Shown here: one piece after another, positions 10,013 through 22,186 of the stretch
Numbering within the stretch: the stretch's first letter is position 1
Layout: each line of letters opens with the position of its first letter
Assembly (NCBI RefSeq): GCF_012273895.1
Contig: NC_052113.1
Span: forward strand, 4,268,195 to 4,332,194
Source of the DNA: Zerene cesonia
Lineage: Eukaryota > Arthropoda > Insecta > Lepidoptera > Pieridae
Reading direction: 5' to 3'
DNA: 64,000 nt
Position numbers and translations under genes: made by a program
The notes under the pieces: generated by a model
What the model was told of the DNA's origin: nothing
Databases searched by the model: none
Seen by the model: the letters and a program-made list of their open reading frames with translations, nothing else

Positions 10013-11012
10013 NNNNNNNNNNNNNNNNNNNNNNNNNNNNNNNNNNNNNNNNNNNNNNNNNNNNNNNNNNNNNNNNNNNNNNNNNNNNNNNNNNNNNNNN
10101 NNNNNNNNNNNNNNNNNNNNNNNNNNNNNNNNNNNNNNNNNNNNNNNNNNNNNNNNNNNNNNNNNNNNNNNNNNNNNNNNNNNNNNNNNNNNNNNNNNNN
10201 NNNNNNNNNNNNNNNNNNNNNNNNNNNNNNNNNNNNNNNNNNNNNNNNNNNNNNNNNNNNNNNNNNNNNNNNNNNNNNNNNNNNNNNNNNNNNNNNNNNN
10301 NNNNNNNNNNNNNNNNNNNNNNNNNNNNNNNNNNNNNNNNNNNNNNNNNNNNNNNNNNNNNNNNNNNNNNNNNNNNNNNNNNNNNNNNNNNNNNNNNNNN
10401 NNNNNNNNNNNNNNNNNNNNNNNNNNNNNNNNNNNNNNNNNNNNNNNNNNNNNNNNNNNNNNNNNNNNNNNNNNNNNNNNNNNNNNNNNNNNNNNNNNNN
10501 NNNNNNNNNNNNNNNNNNNNNNNNNNNNNNNNNNNNNNNNNNNNNNNNNNNNNNNNNNNNNNNNNNNNNNNNNNNNNNNNNNNNNNNNNNNNNNNNNNNN
10601 NNNNNNNNNNNNNNNNNNNNNNNNNNNNNNNNNNNNNNNNNNNNNNNNNNNNNNNNNNNNNNNNNNNNNNNNNNNNNNNNNNNNNNNNNNNNNNNNNNNN
10701 NNNNNNNNNNNNNNNNNNNNNNNNNNNNNNNNNNNNNNNNNNNNNNNNNNNNNNNNNNNNNNNNNNNNNNNNNNNNNNNNNNNNNNNNNNNNNNNNNNNN
10801 NNNNNNNNNNNNNNNNNNNNNNNNNNNNNNNNNNNNNNNNNNNNNNNNNNNNNNNNNNNNNNNNNNNNNNNNNNNNNNNNNNNNNNNNNNNNNNNNNNNN
10901 NNNNNNNNNNNNNNNNNNNNNNNNNNNNNNNNNNNNNNNNNNNNNNNNNNNNNNNNNNNNNNNNNNNNNNNNNNNNNNNNNNNNNNNNNNNNNNNNNNNN
11001 NNNNNNNNNNNN
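10013..11012. other. assembly gap, 1000 N
   Basis: Exactly 1000 N, so probably a placeholder of unknown true size. LINE-like sequence lies on both sides (ORF2 C-terminus on the left, an AATAAA-plus-ATTT-repeat 3' end on the right), so the gap is likely a collapsed repeat. Confidence 0.95.
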
Positions 11013-11155
11013 ATATATTGTATGTACTTGTAGTACCCCAGGTTCTTTTGTAACCTATTTCAAGCACCACTCTCTTATGTCAGTCAGTCAGTAATGTATT
11101 GTTATGCAGAGACAAATAAAGTTATATTTTATTTATTTATTTACTTATTTCATAC
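11013..11155 (+). mobile_element. LINE 3' end with AATAAA and (ATTT)n tail
   Basis: A GTCAGTCAGTCAGT motif is followed by AGACAAATAAAGTTATATTT and a run of ATTT units. This is the usual layout of lepidopteran LINE 3' ends. It probably belongs to the same insertion as the ORF2 remnant left of the gap, though that cannot be shown across the N run. Confidence 0.5.
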
Positions 11156-12708
11156 AAAAGTAAAAGAAAAACTGAAATTGAAACTGGAAACAAAGGTATA
11201 ACTTATAATATATAGTATTTAGCTTTATATCTATGTAACTTTCAACTTTCAAGCATTGCATAGTACTTGCATAATGCAACCAATAAAGCTGAAGACGCTG
11301 ATCGTATTCAGAACTTTGTAAATGAATAACATTAACGTAAGATTAAAATTTTGTTACCACTACCTATAGGTTTGGTGCATTTCTATTTAAAGTAGTTTAT
11401 AAATTAAATGAATGAATGTAGTGACCATAAATTTAAATAGTATTCTTTAAAAATTGATGTTAGTTCTTAAAAATAGGTAAAAACTTATACAAAAGCATTA
11501 CATGCTCAGGTTAAAGTCAATGTTGAGCTATTCATTATTCAAGTAGCGTGAGTAGACTACCACCGCCAAAATAGCATAATATATAATATGTATCGTAGGG
11601 TGTATTTGTTCGCTTCGGATGTTGTTGATACATTGGCGAGGCGTGATGTGAGATCTTCAATACATGTCCAATATAATTGTTTCTCCATGTTTAACTGGAA
11701 ACTATCTGTTACGTATTGGACTAAAGTTCAAAGACACTTTCTAGAAATCTACTCGGGAACTTGTTGTGTTTGTTGGTATTAACGTTGTTCTTGTATTTGT
11801 ATTTATATTATTTTTATTCTGTTCCCATCATACTACATTTGTAGATCTTATATAATATACTTACGTGGTTTAATATTCGGGGGGTGACATTCATCACATG
11901 AGATGCAGATGCTTACGAAAACTCGTGTAGCTATCGAATCTTATAAAATGTCGCTCCACTTTGAAACTCGGTGTGACGTGGCGCATTTCGTAGCGATGTG
12001 ATTTGGCTTAGTGTTCAAACGTTGTTTATTCTACGTTCGACCCAACTAACTACGTTCACTTTGATAGTCTTTGTGAGCTGCTGAGATTTGCTATTAGCAA
12101 TTCTGGAAGATTATAGTAAATTTTTATTCCCTTGAATCAATTCCCCTTTTTGATTTCAGGCATTATTATTTATAGGAAGAAATGTTCGGTACTATGAGTA
12201 ATAAATCTCATTGGTAATTTAATTGTTAGTATCTGTATTACATATGTAATACTGTGAATTATAAATTCAACAATTTTTTTAAATTTTGTTAGATAATTTC
12301 ATACCTTTTTAAATATCTAAATTACTCAATAATACAATAATTGATTACACTTATAATAGAAACCCTTTGCTCGATGCAGAAACCTAACTAAGAACCAGTA
12401 TGAATATTTCACATTTATACGATGTTACTACAAAATATGCGTATTTAAGTAAATCAAGCTTAATAATATAAATCATGAAAGCCATTTATAAGGTACAGTA
12501 TTAAATTCTTACTATATTTTCATAAGTATCACTACTAACTTTAATTTAATTTCATATTAGGTATGTTACATACTTCGCGACGTTTACCGGGCAACGTTAT
12601 ATTTAATTTAGCTCCAAAAATCTTGTGCAACTTAGTAATATAAAAAGTAAAAAATGTCGGGGATTAAATTCGTACGGTAACGCATTTTTAATATAGTTGC
12701 AAATTTGA
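11156..12708. other. AT-rich stretch, no gene seen
   Basis: A GC-richer patch at about 11880-12080 has no supported frame. Nothing else was recognised on either strand. Confidence 0.4.
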
Positions 12709-12894
12709 TACCGTAACCGTAGGTTCTCAAGATTCAGGATAAAGATTTGCCTATATGTTATTCCAGTTATCCAACTGTCTACGTACCAAATTTCATTGCA
12801 ATCGGTTCAGTAGTTTTTGCGTGAAAGAGCCACAAACACACACACATCCTTACAAACTTTCGCATGTATAATATTATAGTAGGACTAGCTGCAC
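12709..12894 (-). mobile_element. Lep1-like Helitron, 3' end decayed
   Basis: It contains the family blocks TATTCCAGTTATCCAACTGT, CGTACCAAATTTCATTGCAA and CACACACATCCTTACAAACT, and ends on the plus strand in TAGGA (reverse of TCCTA). The GC-rich CTAG end expected on the left is missing or mutated beyond recognition. It is directly joined to the next element. Confidence 0.75.
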
Positions 12895-13063
12895 CCGGCA
12901 AACGCTGTTCTGCCTTACTCTTATCGTTTAGTGGTATGAAAAATAGATGTTAGCCGGTTCTCAGACCTACCCAATATGCTTACCAAATTTCAGAGGAATC
13001 GGTCAAGCCGTTTCGGAGGAGTATAGAGACTAACATTGTGACACGAGAATTTTATATATAAGA
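12895..13063 (-). mobile_element. Helitron-like element, family B
   Basis: It starts on the plus strand with CTAGCTGCACCCGGCAAACG and ends with GACACGAGAATTTTATAT...AGA, giving TC...CTAG on the minus strand. Internal blocks are AAAATAGATGTTAGCCGG and CGTTTCGGAGGAGTATAG. Other copies are at 28763-28941, 40072-40250 and 55138-55311. It abuts the Lep1-like element without a spacer. Confidence 0.7.
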
Positions 13064-15604
13064 TAATAGAAATCTATATCTATCTATTTTTAATAATGTC
13101 TATATTAAAAATAAATCATTGACTTGTAAGATTGTCACATTTACACGATAAATGAGTAATTTATATGAATATATTTGAATAATCACGCCAAAAGTACTAC
13201 CCGTTCTGTTGCGGTTCGCTTATTCCGAAAATCGGTTCACATCCAAATAAATGAAATGAAAGTTCCCTTATACCGAAAACAAGCAATTTGCTGCTCTTCA
13301 ACAGCTTTTGTGAAATTAAAAGAAGAATAAAACAGACGTCTATCGAGGCGAGCAGTCGATTTGAGACTGTATTAAAGCTTTAGTGGGAATTGAAAGTTTT
13401 GATCGGACTGTTTTGTTTTGCACCAATTTAAGTTCGTGTAGCGAATAGCAATGATCATTCAGACATAACTCTTTCGTGTAGGTATAATAGTAATTATAAA
13501 TTTTTTGAAAAACGCATATATTTTCCTGAGTTTTGGTGTTGTATTATACCGACTTGTGAAAACTCACTATAACAACATCATAATTGCACCAATTTATGTA
13601 TTTAAATCATATTTGACAAGTCATCAAATTCCTATCGTCATGTTTAATAAATACCTCACTTTTATACAAAAATATTATAGCTATGCGAATACTAAATGTC
13701 GATGAAAGCTATGGCTTCGAAACACAGTTCCCTGCTTAAATGTGCTACCCCTTAAAAATTTATAGATTCGTATTCGAATCTCGGCGTCTAAGAAACATTT
13801 GCAAAAAGGCTATAATTCTTACATTTCGTGGGCTGTGAGGAAAATGTTATTTCAATGTTCGACTCACTTGGAAATGTCTGGTCACGTATCGGTCGTATGC
13901 AAAATGTGGGGATTTCGCGAGTGTTGATGGCTTTCTGGAAGGAACGTATAAAGTTTTGATGTTGTTACATTTGTAAATGAAGGTTGGATTGAAATGGCGG
14001 TAAAATGCTTCTTTTGTTCTAGAATAATTTAAAAATATATGTTATGTTTAGGGTTATAAAGTCTTCCAATTCATAGAAATGTGTGTAATATTACTGTATA
14101 TACATAATATCACCGTAACATTGTAAACACCGTTAGATTATAATCTATCCCACGAGATCATATATGCATAAATTGTCATCCGTAACAAATTGCTAACAAC
14201 TTAATGCATTATTTTTCGGCAGATCACAAGGTATATACAAAAAAAAGTTCAATTTTATGTTAGGTTCGGCTTCTCTAAAAACAAACAGGAATAGGAGCCC
14301 CGTGAGGCAGTGCTTCGTTGATTCGCAATCTGCACCTGACGGACTTTAGCAAAAAGAGAATGCTCGGCATAATACATAACAGCGATTTATTTCCACTATA
14401 GTCTAACAACAAATAATACGTTTTTATAATATTATATTATATAATAAAAAATAATATTTGCAATCTGGTGACTTTGATTATATTCTTACGGTTTTCACAA
14501 TCTTACAGTGACATATACATATATCTCTAGATAATCTCTAGACATATCTTACGAGTAAACTATTTACAAAATCAGTTCTATTGATTACGCGAAAACTCAA
14601 ATCTTTATGGTACCTTAACTGGAAAGCTTTCAATATATTTAATTAACCTGGATTTACTGTTTCTTAGTAAATTTAATAAATCATATTTACACATAAAGTT
14701 TATTAGGCACAGTTGTAAAGAAAAGATTCTTTCATCTTTTAATCTAAATGGTGGAAACCTACCAAAACCTTTAAAATTGTAGCAATTATAATTTACTGTA
14801 TTTTTATTTGTAAACGATAACAATTTTCATAATTACGAATATCTATATAAAAGTAGACAAAGCCTATGAGTTTCTACTCAGTTTTTTTACCTAATTAAGG
14901 CATATAATATGACGGAAGATGCTTTTTCATCTCATTCGAGTAACAATATCAGATCAACAATGACATTTTTAAACAATGTAATTTCTCGACTCTCGACTTA
15001 CTGCGACCGTTAATTGTAGGTTTATTATTATGCGTACTATTCAGAGAAGGTATTATTTTAGTTCTATTGAAAGTTTAAAATAATATTTCATTAGTCCAAT
15101 TGCTTGTCAGTGGCATAATATGTATATATACAAATCAATAAGAAATTTAATTCCAAAAATAATATAAGTAATTACTCCCTAAAACATAAATTAGATTTAA
15201 GATGTGTCAACCCTTACAGTTGTATCACATAATACAAAAAAAAAAAATTTAAACTCCCAATTTTGAATATAGATTTTCAATGTTCTTCACAACATCATAA
15301 TTAGACGAGAAACTAGAATGAGTCTTAAAATTACTAGCTGTAAAGGTCAGTCTAACAAAATGCAACTCCGCCTTGCTCATTAAACTTTAATCAAGCGATA
15401 CCGTCGAAAATTGGAATCTTACACGTTTTTAGCACGTTATTATGCACGTGTTAATATGGAATCCTACGATAACGGTCGCAATTTTTAAGACTGTTTATGT
15501 TTCAGAGAGAAGCATTTTTAAAAAAGCAACTTTGAAAGTGAGATTTTAATCTAGAAAATTATGTACTTATATTATTGTTACATAATTTATTTGAAAGCAA
15601 ACAA
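13064..15604. other. AT-rich stretch, no gene seen
   Basis: A few GC-richer patches (13190-13450, 13780-13950, 14280-14350, 15360-15480) carry no supported frame. The last contains a CACGTG E-box core in GCACGTGTTAA near 15446. A 72-codon minus frame at 14605-14823 has no recognisable motif. Confidence 0.35.
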
Positions 15605-15800
15605 AGTAAGTCTAGAGTCGAGTACGATTCGGTACCCATTGGGTCAGCTCGGCAAGATACCACACCCTCACAGAAGTTCGGCGTGAAATAGCAGTATGTT
15701 TCGTTTGGTGACTCGAAGGCCTATGACCTTTTCTTTACCCTTCCTAATTCTTTTCTTTTCCATTATTCCCCTCATCCATATTTTCTTTATCCCACACTTT
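15605..15800 (+). repeat. interspersed repeat (GTGGGAGTCGAGC family), decayed
   Basis: It shows TAGAGTCGAGTACGATTCGG, then TTGGGTCAGCTCGG, TACCACACCCTCACAG and CGGCGTGAAATAG in the same order as the copy at 6950, followed by the same pyrimidine-rich module. Confidence 0.7.
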
Positions 15801-17720
15801 CAAAGTGAGTTTATTTGCAGAGACTATCAGCCCAACTGCTAGAATTTTTTATTATTAAATTTGATTTAGAAAGTACTTAATTTAGTTTCTTATTACGAAT
15901 ACAATTAAGTACGTATGTGAGAACTAAAAACACACGATCGTCTGTTACATAAACTAGGGACTTCACTTTAACGATATACCTAAACAAGTTCAAGAATGTT
16001 ATCTTTTTAAGATATCCAATTATAAATCTAGTTGAAAAATAGACCCTTATAATAAAATACCAACATTTCAGCTACTTTTTATTTGATTTACAGGTAACGA
16101 ATATAATAGTTAACTAGCCGCTTACAAAATGGGCTGCAGAGGCTGTATTGTTCTTAGCGATTCAAGGGGCACTTGTCGAACTAATTTCATTAAAAATATA
16201 TTTATTTAAAAGACTCGTTTAAAATCTCATTTCAGGTATCACAAGCTTTTTACATTTTTACCGAACGGTTAACGTCAGAGCAAGGTCAGCTCCACAAATC
16301 AAAAGACGAGCTCAAAATTAGTAAGATAAAAAGCACAGTCGAGTTACGTGACCCCAACGAGGCTGGTTAATTAATTTTTAATCAGAGCTTCAGTCTTCAG
16401 GCGAGATTGAGTTTGTTCCGCGATTTTATGAAACTTCATCGTGCTCGAAATGCTTTTATATTCACTGGAAGATCTTTTATCGCTGGGTTATTGTTATAGT
16501 TTATACAGCTCGGTTGATTAAATTGTATGGTTTGACGTCTCGTATTTGTAAGGATTAAATAAATCACATACACAGCACAGCATTTCGATAACAAGCATGT
16601 CGGCAACTCATAGTATTTATCCGCATAAAATAAGCACAATTAACATAATTTTATAGGTATACGAATAGATTTTTTTTTTCTAGATTTAAAGTCACGAAGA
16701 CAGAAAATATTCACCATGTATATAATTTATTATACATAAATTTTACTAGGTTCAAATTAATTAGTTTTAAAAGTTTCCTATCTTAAAATATTCCTTTTAC
16801 GAACAGAGCGTCGATTAGGTATAACTGCGATTGAAATATAATTCAAAATAGGTAAGGTAGAAATCGCTTCATTGATTAACGACTAGACGAACTGAATTCC
16901 ATGCGGCTTGAACACAAAATGTACTTCAAAATCGTACTTTAGTTTAGTATAATCCAATTGCGGTAACTCCTAATGTTAGGGAAATGGTATCTCTTGAAAT
17001 TTTCAAGTTATACCTAATTATAACTATTATTTCGATAGTAGCAATAGGTGTGAAATATGAGGACCCTAATAATAAAATTTGTTATGACTTCAGGCGTCGT
17101 GTTAATTACTGCGTCGCAATAAACCTTTCCCTTTTGTGTTATGATCTAATCAGCACATAGTGTCCCATATCTATAATAATATACGTGTATGATAAATATG
17201 AATAAGTTGATATACATTTTATTGTATAGTTAAAAAAACTTATAATTGATGTCAATATAAAATAATCTTAAAGTCGTCTTACACAATGGATTGTGATAAT
17301 TATTTGCTCAACAGTGTAAATCCTTTCCTCAAAACATTTATTTAGGTCGCTAAACAACCACCACTTTCGTTCTGACGTCACGCGGACCCTAGTCCAATAA
17401 ACTCTGATTAAAATTTAATCAAGCGTGTAGCGTTTTATTAAGAAATTTATATTGTGTTGTCCATTATGAATAATAATGATTTTATCAATTTTGTAAGCGT
17501 AGTTAAAGTACCTAATTACGTAGATAACTAAATTTGTGATCTGATTTTCCAGTAGACTGTAAAGCTTGAAAGTATTAAAAATCTTGGTAACATTCAATTT
17601 ATTTCATGTCATTTATGTCTTTACAAGTATCGTCTGAGTCAAATGCGAATAATGTTCAAACGATGCGTAAATTACACAGGGCTAAAGTTAGACCTCTTGG
17701 AGTAGGGTCATCCCACAATA
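15801..17720. other. AT-rich stretch, no gene supported
   Basis: A perfect cAMP-response-element palindrome TGACGTCA lies at 17373-17380 in a short GC-richer patch (17340-17400). It is a site match only, with no promoter evidence. A 44-codon frame after a TTTCAG at 16230-16235 is discussed among the rejected items. Confidence 0.35.
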
Positions 17721-17724
17721 AAAA

Positions 17725-18135
17725 GTGCGTAGCTCAGCATCATTAGATACAAAAACACTTTTGAGGGCTCTCCTAGCGTCATTATTTGACGAACTAAATT
17801 GGAAAGGGACGACTGTTCCATATGAATAGTAATCCATGTGGAAAAACGTTAGCTCGTTGGAATGATATTCAGGGGAATACTAGAAATAGACCGTAATGGG
17901 AATATAAAATAGGAAGCAGTAGTTGCCTTTTGTTATTTTCCCGAAAGTCTTGGCTTGACTTAAATCCGGATTATTAGCTAGCCATGGCAACCTCAATAAT
18001 ATGCCTCTTCTAGTACCGTTTGGTTCGCTTGAACTGCTTGTGCAAAGGCATTGTCTTGCATCAGGATAAATCCAGGACCCACTCTCTGTGCCAATGGGAT
18101 CACATAATAAGTGGGAATTGCTATTGTACCAAAAC
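17725..18135 (-). pseudogene. Tc1-like transposase C-terminal remnant
   Basis: On the minus strand the right end reads YVIPLAQRVGPGFILMQDNA, then TVLEEA, then LPWLANNPDL. In Tc1 transposases the corresponding order is (V/I)(V/I)PFA...F-x-x-MQDNA(R)PH..., then LEE, then (M)DWPA-x-SPDLNPIEHVW. MQDNA carries the second catalytic Asp of the DD(34)E triad, and the PDL of the SPDLNPIE block precedes the lost third acidic residue. Further left, SSLSNLVRQIMT resembles the region after 'IP' near the C-terminus. Frames change along the segment and the PH after DNA is lost, so it is non-functional. Terminal inverted repeats were not found. Confidence 0.7.
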
Positions 18136-19010
18136 CGCGGGCAAAAAGATATGTTATGTATGTCAGTTTACTTCAGTGAACTTAATCATAAATTAGCTAA
18201 TGGACGTTAACCTATTTCGAAGAATTTAAACGGTTGAGTAGAATTTAAACAGTTGTAGGTATTTAGTAACGGCTTCCTTTTAGTATTCGGTTTAAAAGCT
18301 GTTTTTACATTGAAATTGTCTACTTTTAACTTTTTTAGATTTCAGTCTTATAATCAACGAACAAAACCCAAAACATCCTGTGATAAGATTTTTTTTATAT
18401 TAATTTTTATCAAATAATATATTCTAGTAATATCTTAAAATGCGTATCAGATACGAGTTCATCAAATACCTTACTGTTTATTTTAATAGTCAAGTTATAA
18501 AGTTCCGTCTTTTAAAAGCACATTTTCTTATCCCTAAAGATCTTTACATTGAATAGATAAGCGTTCAGCCACAATCTTACCATGCAAAATGACGATGCGC
18601 TTCTAAACATTTAAGATAGTCTAGCTCTTCCCTCAAAGGGTTAATCTTAGCTATAAAGGCTGTATCGTGGAGCTTTTAAGCAGTAAAAATACATAGTTAG
18701 CTAAAGCATAATTGTATCACACATGTCTAAATACTAGGGGGATTTTACATAAAAAATTGATCTTTAATTAACATTAATATTAGGTGAAATTGAAGAACTA
18801 TTAACGTATTAGAAAATACTTTACTAGAAATTAATGACTTTCCCTGTATAATACCTACATTCAAAAATAATAAATACTTTTGCTTGCGACTAAAACTGTC
18901 CTGCAATAGATAAATAAAGTTGCAGCTCAATTAATGGGCACTTTCATTAAAACATGATGGAAATTGTTATTTATTTCTATGTAAAAGTAAGCAATAATTT
19001 TTATTACAAA
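18136..19010. other. AT-rich stretch, no gene seen
   Basis: The right half carries the 18-mer CAATTAATGGGCACTTTC (18928-18945) shared with 8061-8078. Nothing else was recognised. Confidence 0.4.
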
Positions 19011-19218
19011 AAAGTGAAGTCCCGTGTCCCCTAGTGGGGTATGGGGCAGATGATATACATCTGTTTCACTGATCGATTTTCTTTACGGATAAGTAGGTGA
19101 TCAGCCTTTTGTGTCCTGCCAGACCGAGACATTTTTTTGTGCGTCCCCACCGGGAATTGAACCCAGGACCTCTCGGATCTACGCTCACGCGTTAACCACT
19201 GGACCAAGGAGGTGGTCG
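19011..19218 (-). mobile_element. tRNA-derived SINE, family 2, best copy
   Basis: On the minus strand the head reads TTGGTCCAGTGGTTAACGCG (A-box region), and further on GGTTCAATTCC (B box). A body follows with ATGTCTCGGTCTGGCAGGAC, CTGATCACCTAC and CCCCATACCCCACTAGGGG. The T-arm can fold (CTGGG with CCCGG), but the acceptor ends do not pair, so this is a SINE head and not a tRNA gene. TTTATTA occurs near both ends as a possible target duplication. Other copies are at 811, 27997 and 31126. Confidence 0.8.
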
Positions 19219-20421
19219 CATCTTTATTATAATATCCATTTAAAAGTTGTTTTACTATCTCACTTTTTATAGTTCATTCATTTAAGATTCACACGATAAA
19301 ACCCAATGATAGATAAAATACTAAAAAGCAGCAAAATTATAAAGTTCATAATATCCTATACTTTCTCAAGCGAAATGCTAACAACTCGTACATCATCCTA
19401 AACGTCGGATGTACCTACGTACTCATATTTTTATGACCATTAGCAAGAGGTCCTTGAGCAAACTTAATGACCCGTTAACACTACAGCTAATCGTGAGCAC
19501 GGGGGAGCTGCGGAACTATACTGATAGCTATTGTCATTTTGAATTGCTTGCTGGGATGTCTTTGAACCATTTTGTGTAGAACATTTATATTGTAACCTTA
19601 AGTGATTTAAAAACTGTATAAATGTAATGTCGAATGGGACTACACAAAAATGCCAAATTGAGAACTTCCTCCTTCTAATTCTAGTCTGTTAAAAATATAT
19701 AAGTATTATAAACGCCAATCAAATACTAAATTTCTTATGAGACAGGATTCCTAAATCTTAACCAGAGATAAAAAAAATAGGACAACATTAAGTAAGCAAA
19801 ATATCAATAACAGTACAAGTATAAAATAAACTTCACTCCATAAAAATGTATCAACTAACACCTAGAGCAACTTGTAGGAAACGCCACTAGTCGTAGATAA
19901 CGAGTTGATTTCAGTTTGTTATTCAACTCTCGGCTTTGTTTAATGCTACAACTTTGCTGCATTCAAGTTGCTATTGAAAATGGAGCTGTTGAAATAGATT
20001 ACAGCGTTTGAAATAAATCCTTTCCACTTATTTCTACAGCGTTTTCATTTTGCCGATTTATTATTCGCACTACTTGTTCAAATGCTTCGCCTCTTTTATA
20101 CCGCACGTAACTTTTTTTTAGTGAAGCAAACGATTCCGATATTATATCACGACAGCATGGAAATAATTATGATATCTATTTCAAGCAAATTTTCAACTGT
20201 TGGTTGACTAGCAGAATTTTTCAACGATGAATTTCTGTTTAAACATATTATACTCGCGTGCCCATTCGGATGTGCGTGAAATTAATTACATTGCAATGTT
20301 GTTTCAACTTTGAAAATAACACAAATATTTAATACGGTAGGCAGTTTTTGCAAATATAAGGGCCTTTTAAAAATGTATGCAATAAAAACATTTTCCATAC
20401 CTCGTAAAATATATTTGATCA
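19219..20421. other. AT-rich stretch, no gene seen
   Basis: No repeat family or supported coding frame was recognised. A short GC-richer patch at 19490-19560 is unexplained. Confidence 0.4.
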
Positions 20422-20545
20422 TCATCACTGTCAAGCCATAATTTTTCCCGCTGCAGACACAAACCTGGCCACGACACGCTGGCCAAGTACAATTTGGTAG
20501 ATGTCATATGTCATTGACTTTTTGACGCATCCCCACGTTAATTTC
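20422..20545 (-). repeat. decayed SINE fragment (GAT-tailed family)
   Basis: CATCATCACTGTC is followed by GCCATAATTTTTCCCGC, ACGCTGGCCAAGTACAATTT and GGTAGATGTCATATGTC. These align with the body of the full copy at 2671-2982. The tRNA head is absent. Confidence 0.6.
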
Positions 20546-21845
20546 TTCGCAACGTTAGTATTCTAAAGATATTTGTATAATTTTTGAATTATCGAACTAC
20601 CTGTTTTTTTTCGCAACTTAATAAGAGTACCACACCACATATCATTTCATTATGATAAATTATTCATATAGTAATTATAGTTTCATTGATAATCTACGGG
20701 TAAAAATATTTGTCTGTTGTCAAAAAATAATTCTAAATCCTAGGTATGTTCTGTTTAACTTACATTTCAGAATGACAAAATATGTTTGGTAATAAATGTA
20801 CAAACGTAAATAGACTATATAGGCACGGACATTGTCTGTAAGTGGTGAAACCGTCCCTTATGCTTTGCAAATATTTTCGAATGAAAAGGATTGACATTCG
20901 ACGTTTCAAGTCAAAGATTAATTTATCGTATTCGTCCATGATAACTGGTAACATACTTCATATGTGTGTTTAATTTGAGTTTATAATACTGAATTCCTAA
21001 AATAGAACACAACTCATATCAAAACAACGTGAAGCTGTTATGCAATAGCGAAATAATGAAAATAACGACGGCAGAGTGTGTTGCAACAAGTTTACGCTGA
21101 TTTCCAATATCCCGTAAACTATGGCTCTGCTGTGTTAGGGGACATATATATTTGTTTTGCTTATTTATTACTGACATAACGTTTTTATTAAAAACATGGA
21201 TTTGTTGCTTTGGCCTTCGATAGTTTGTCGTTGGTTATGCTTTTATAGGCTCAACCCGAAACTGGTTTGTAAGCAAATGTGTCTAAGGCTGTGCGTTTTA
21301 ATAGAATATTTATTACCAATCGAAACTATCACCATCTGTTGGTTTAGGTCGCAATCTTCTATATACGTCATATTTTTCGATTCTTATAATATATCTACAA
21401 TTTTTAGTATTAAACAAAAAACAAGTAGTTACATGAAAAGATAAGTATTCAAGGTTTTCAAACATATTTTCCTTTTATTGATTCCATTATATACAACGTT
21501 TCATAAGTAATCTTCGCTGGAACAAATATGCAATCTCCTTTAGTATGCAGCGAATCTAGTCGTCAATTTCGTGGCGTAGTTAGAATTAGCAACACGAGTC
21601 GAATGCGGTATTAAGTTAGTATCGACATATTGCAACTGTAAGCTCGGCGACACATCAGCATAAATTGGAAATACTCTCGCATAACTTTATTGCAATTATG
21701 GACCAATTAATTTGTTTCTACGCTTCGTGATTTATTAGAGAAGCATTGAAAATATTTGGTGTACTACCAATAGCAACGTTATCCTAATTGGTCGACTAGT
21801 CTCTTTCTTAGGAGCACATTTGGAGATTCATGTTTATAATAAAGA
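20546..21845. other. AT-rich stretch, no gene seen
   Basis: Open frames of 60-82 codons (20760-20954 minus, 21196-21444 plus) have no recognisable motif. Patches at 21060-21140 and 21560-21660 are GC-richer but unassigned. Confidence 0.4.
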
Positions 21846-22186
21846 CTAGCTGGTGCGCGGTGCGCGGGCTGCAAGCAGCCCGCGTGGATTTTTGCGTGGA
21901 CCAGTATTATCAAGACTTAATAGATGGAGCGCGGTGCGCGGGCAGCAAGCAGCCCGCGGGGCTTTTTGTGTGGACCAGTCTTATCAAGACTTAATAGATG
22001 TTGCGCGGTGTGCGGGCTGCAAGCAGCCCGCATGGCTTTTTTCGTAGACCAGCTTTACCAAAACTCATTAAATGGTGCGCGGTGCGCGGGCTGCAAGCAG
22101 CCCGCATCTCTTTTTTGCGTGGACCAGTCTTATCAAGACTTAACAGATGGTGCGCGGTGTGCGGGCTGCAAGCAGCCCGCATAGCT
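21846..22186 (-). mobile_element. Helitron-like 3' end with five 74-75 bp hairpin repeats
   Basis: CTAG at 21846-21849 (with A just outside) is the minus-strand 3' terminus. Thirteen bases inward is a perfect 10-bp stem, CGCGGGCTGC-AA-GCAGCCCGCG (21863-21884), as expected of a Helitron 3' hairpin. The unit with this hairpin is repeated five times (unit starts near 21855, 21929, 22003, 22077 and 22152) up to the gap. Each unit also contains GTGGACCAGTCTTATCAAGA. The period of 74-75 is not a multiple of three, and the open frames seen in all phases are artefacts. The block is strongly GC-rich compared with its surroundings. Confidence 0.7.

Noticed and set aside
9877..11070. Several 340-400 codon open frames at 9877-11070, 26531-27602 and 42844-44072
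   Set aside because: They consist almost wholly of N; the few real codons at each end are repeat sequence or AT-rich DNA.
16236..16370. 44-codon open frame after a TTTCAG acceptor-like site
   Set aside because: No donor, no recognisable protein and a length expected by chance; kept only as a note.
17373..17380. cAMP response element TGACGTCA as a promoter
   Set aside because: An isolated 8-mer with no gene or transcription start nearby; kept only as a site note.
19146..19213. Possible tRNA gene on the minus strand
   Set aside because: A and B boxes and a T-arm exist, but the acceptor stem does not pair and the sequence continues into a SINE body repeated elsewhere in the window.
21853..22184. 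Arginine/Ala-rich frames over the 74-bp repeats
   Set aside because: The repeat period is not a multiple of three and all frames are open by composition; no protein is encoded.
21991..22186. Continuation of the LINE ORF2 frame into 21991-22186
   Set aside because: The frame only continues because N were read through; the real bases there are the hairpin satellite of a different element.
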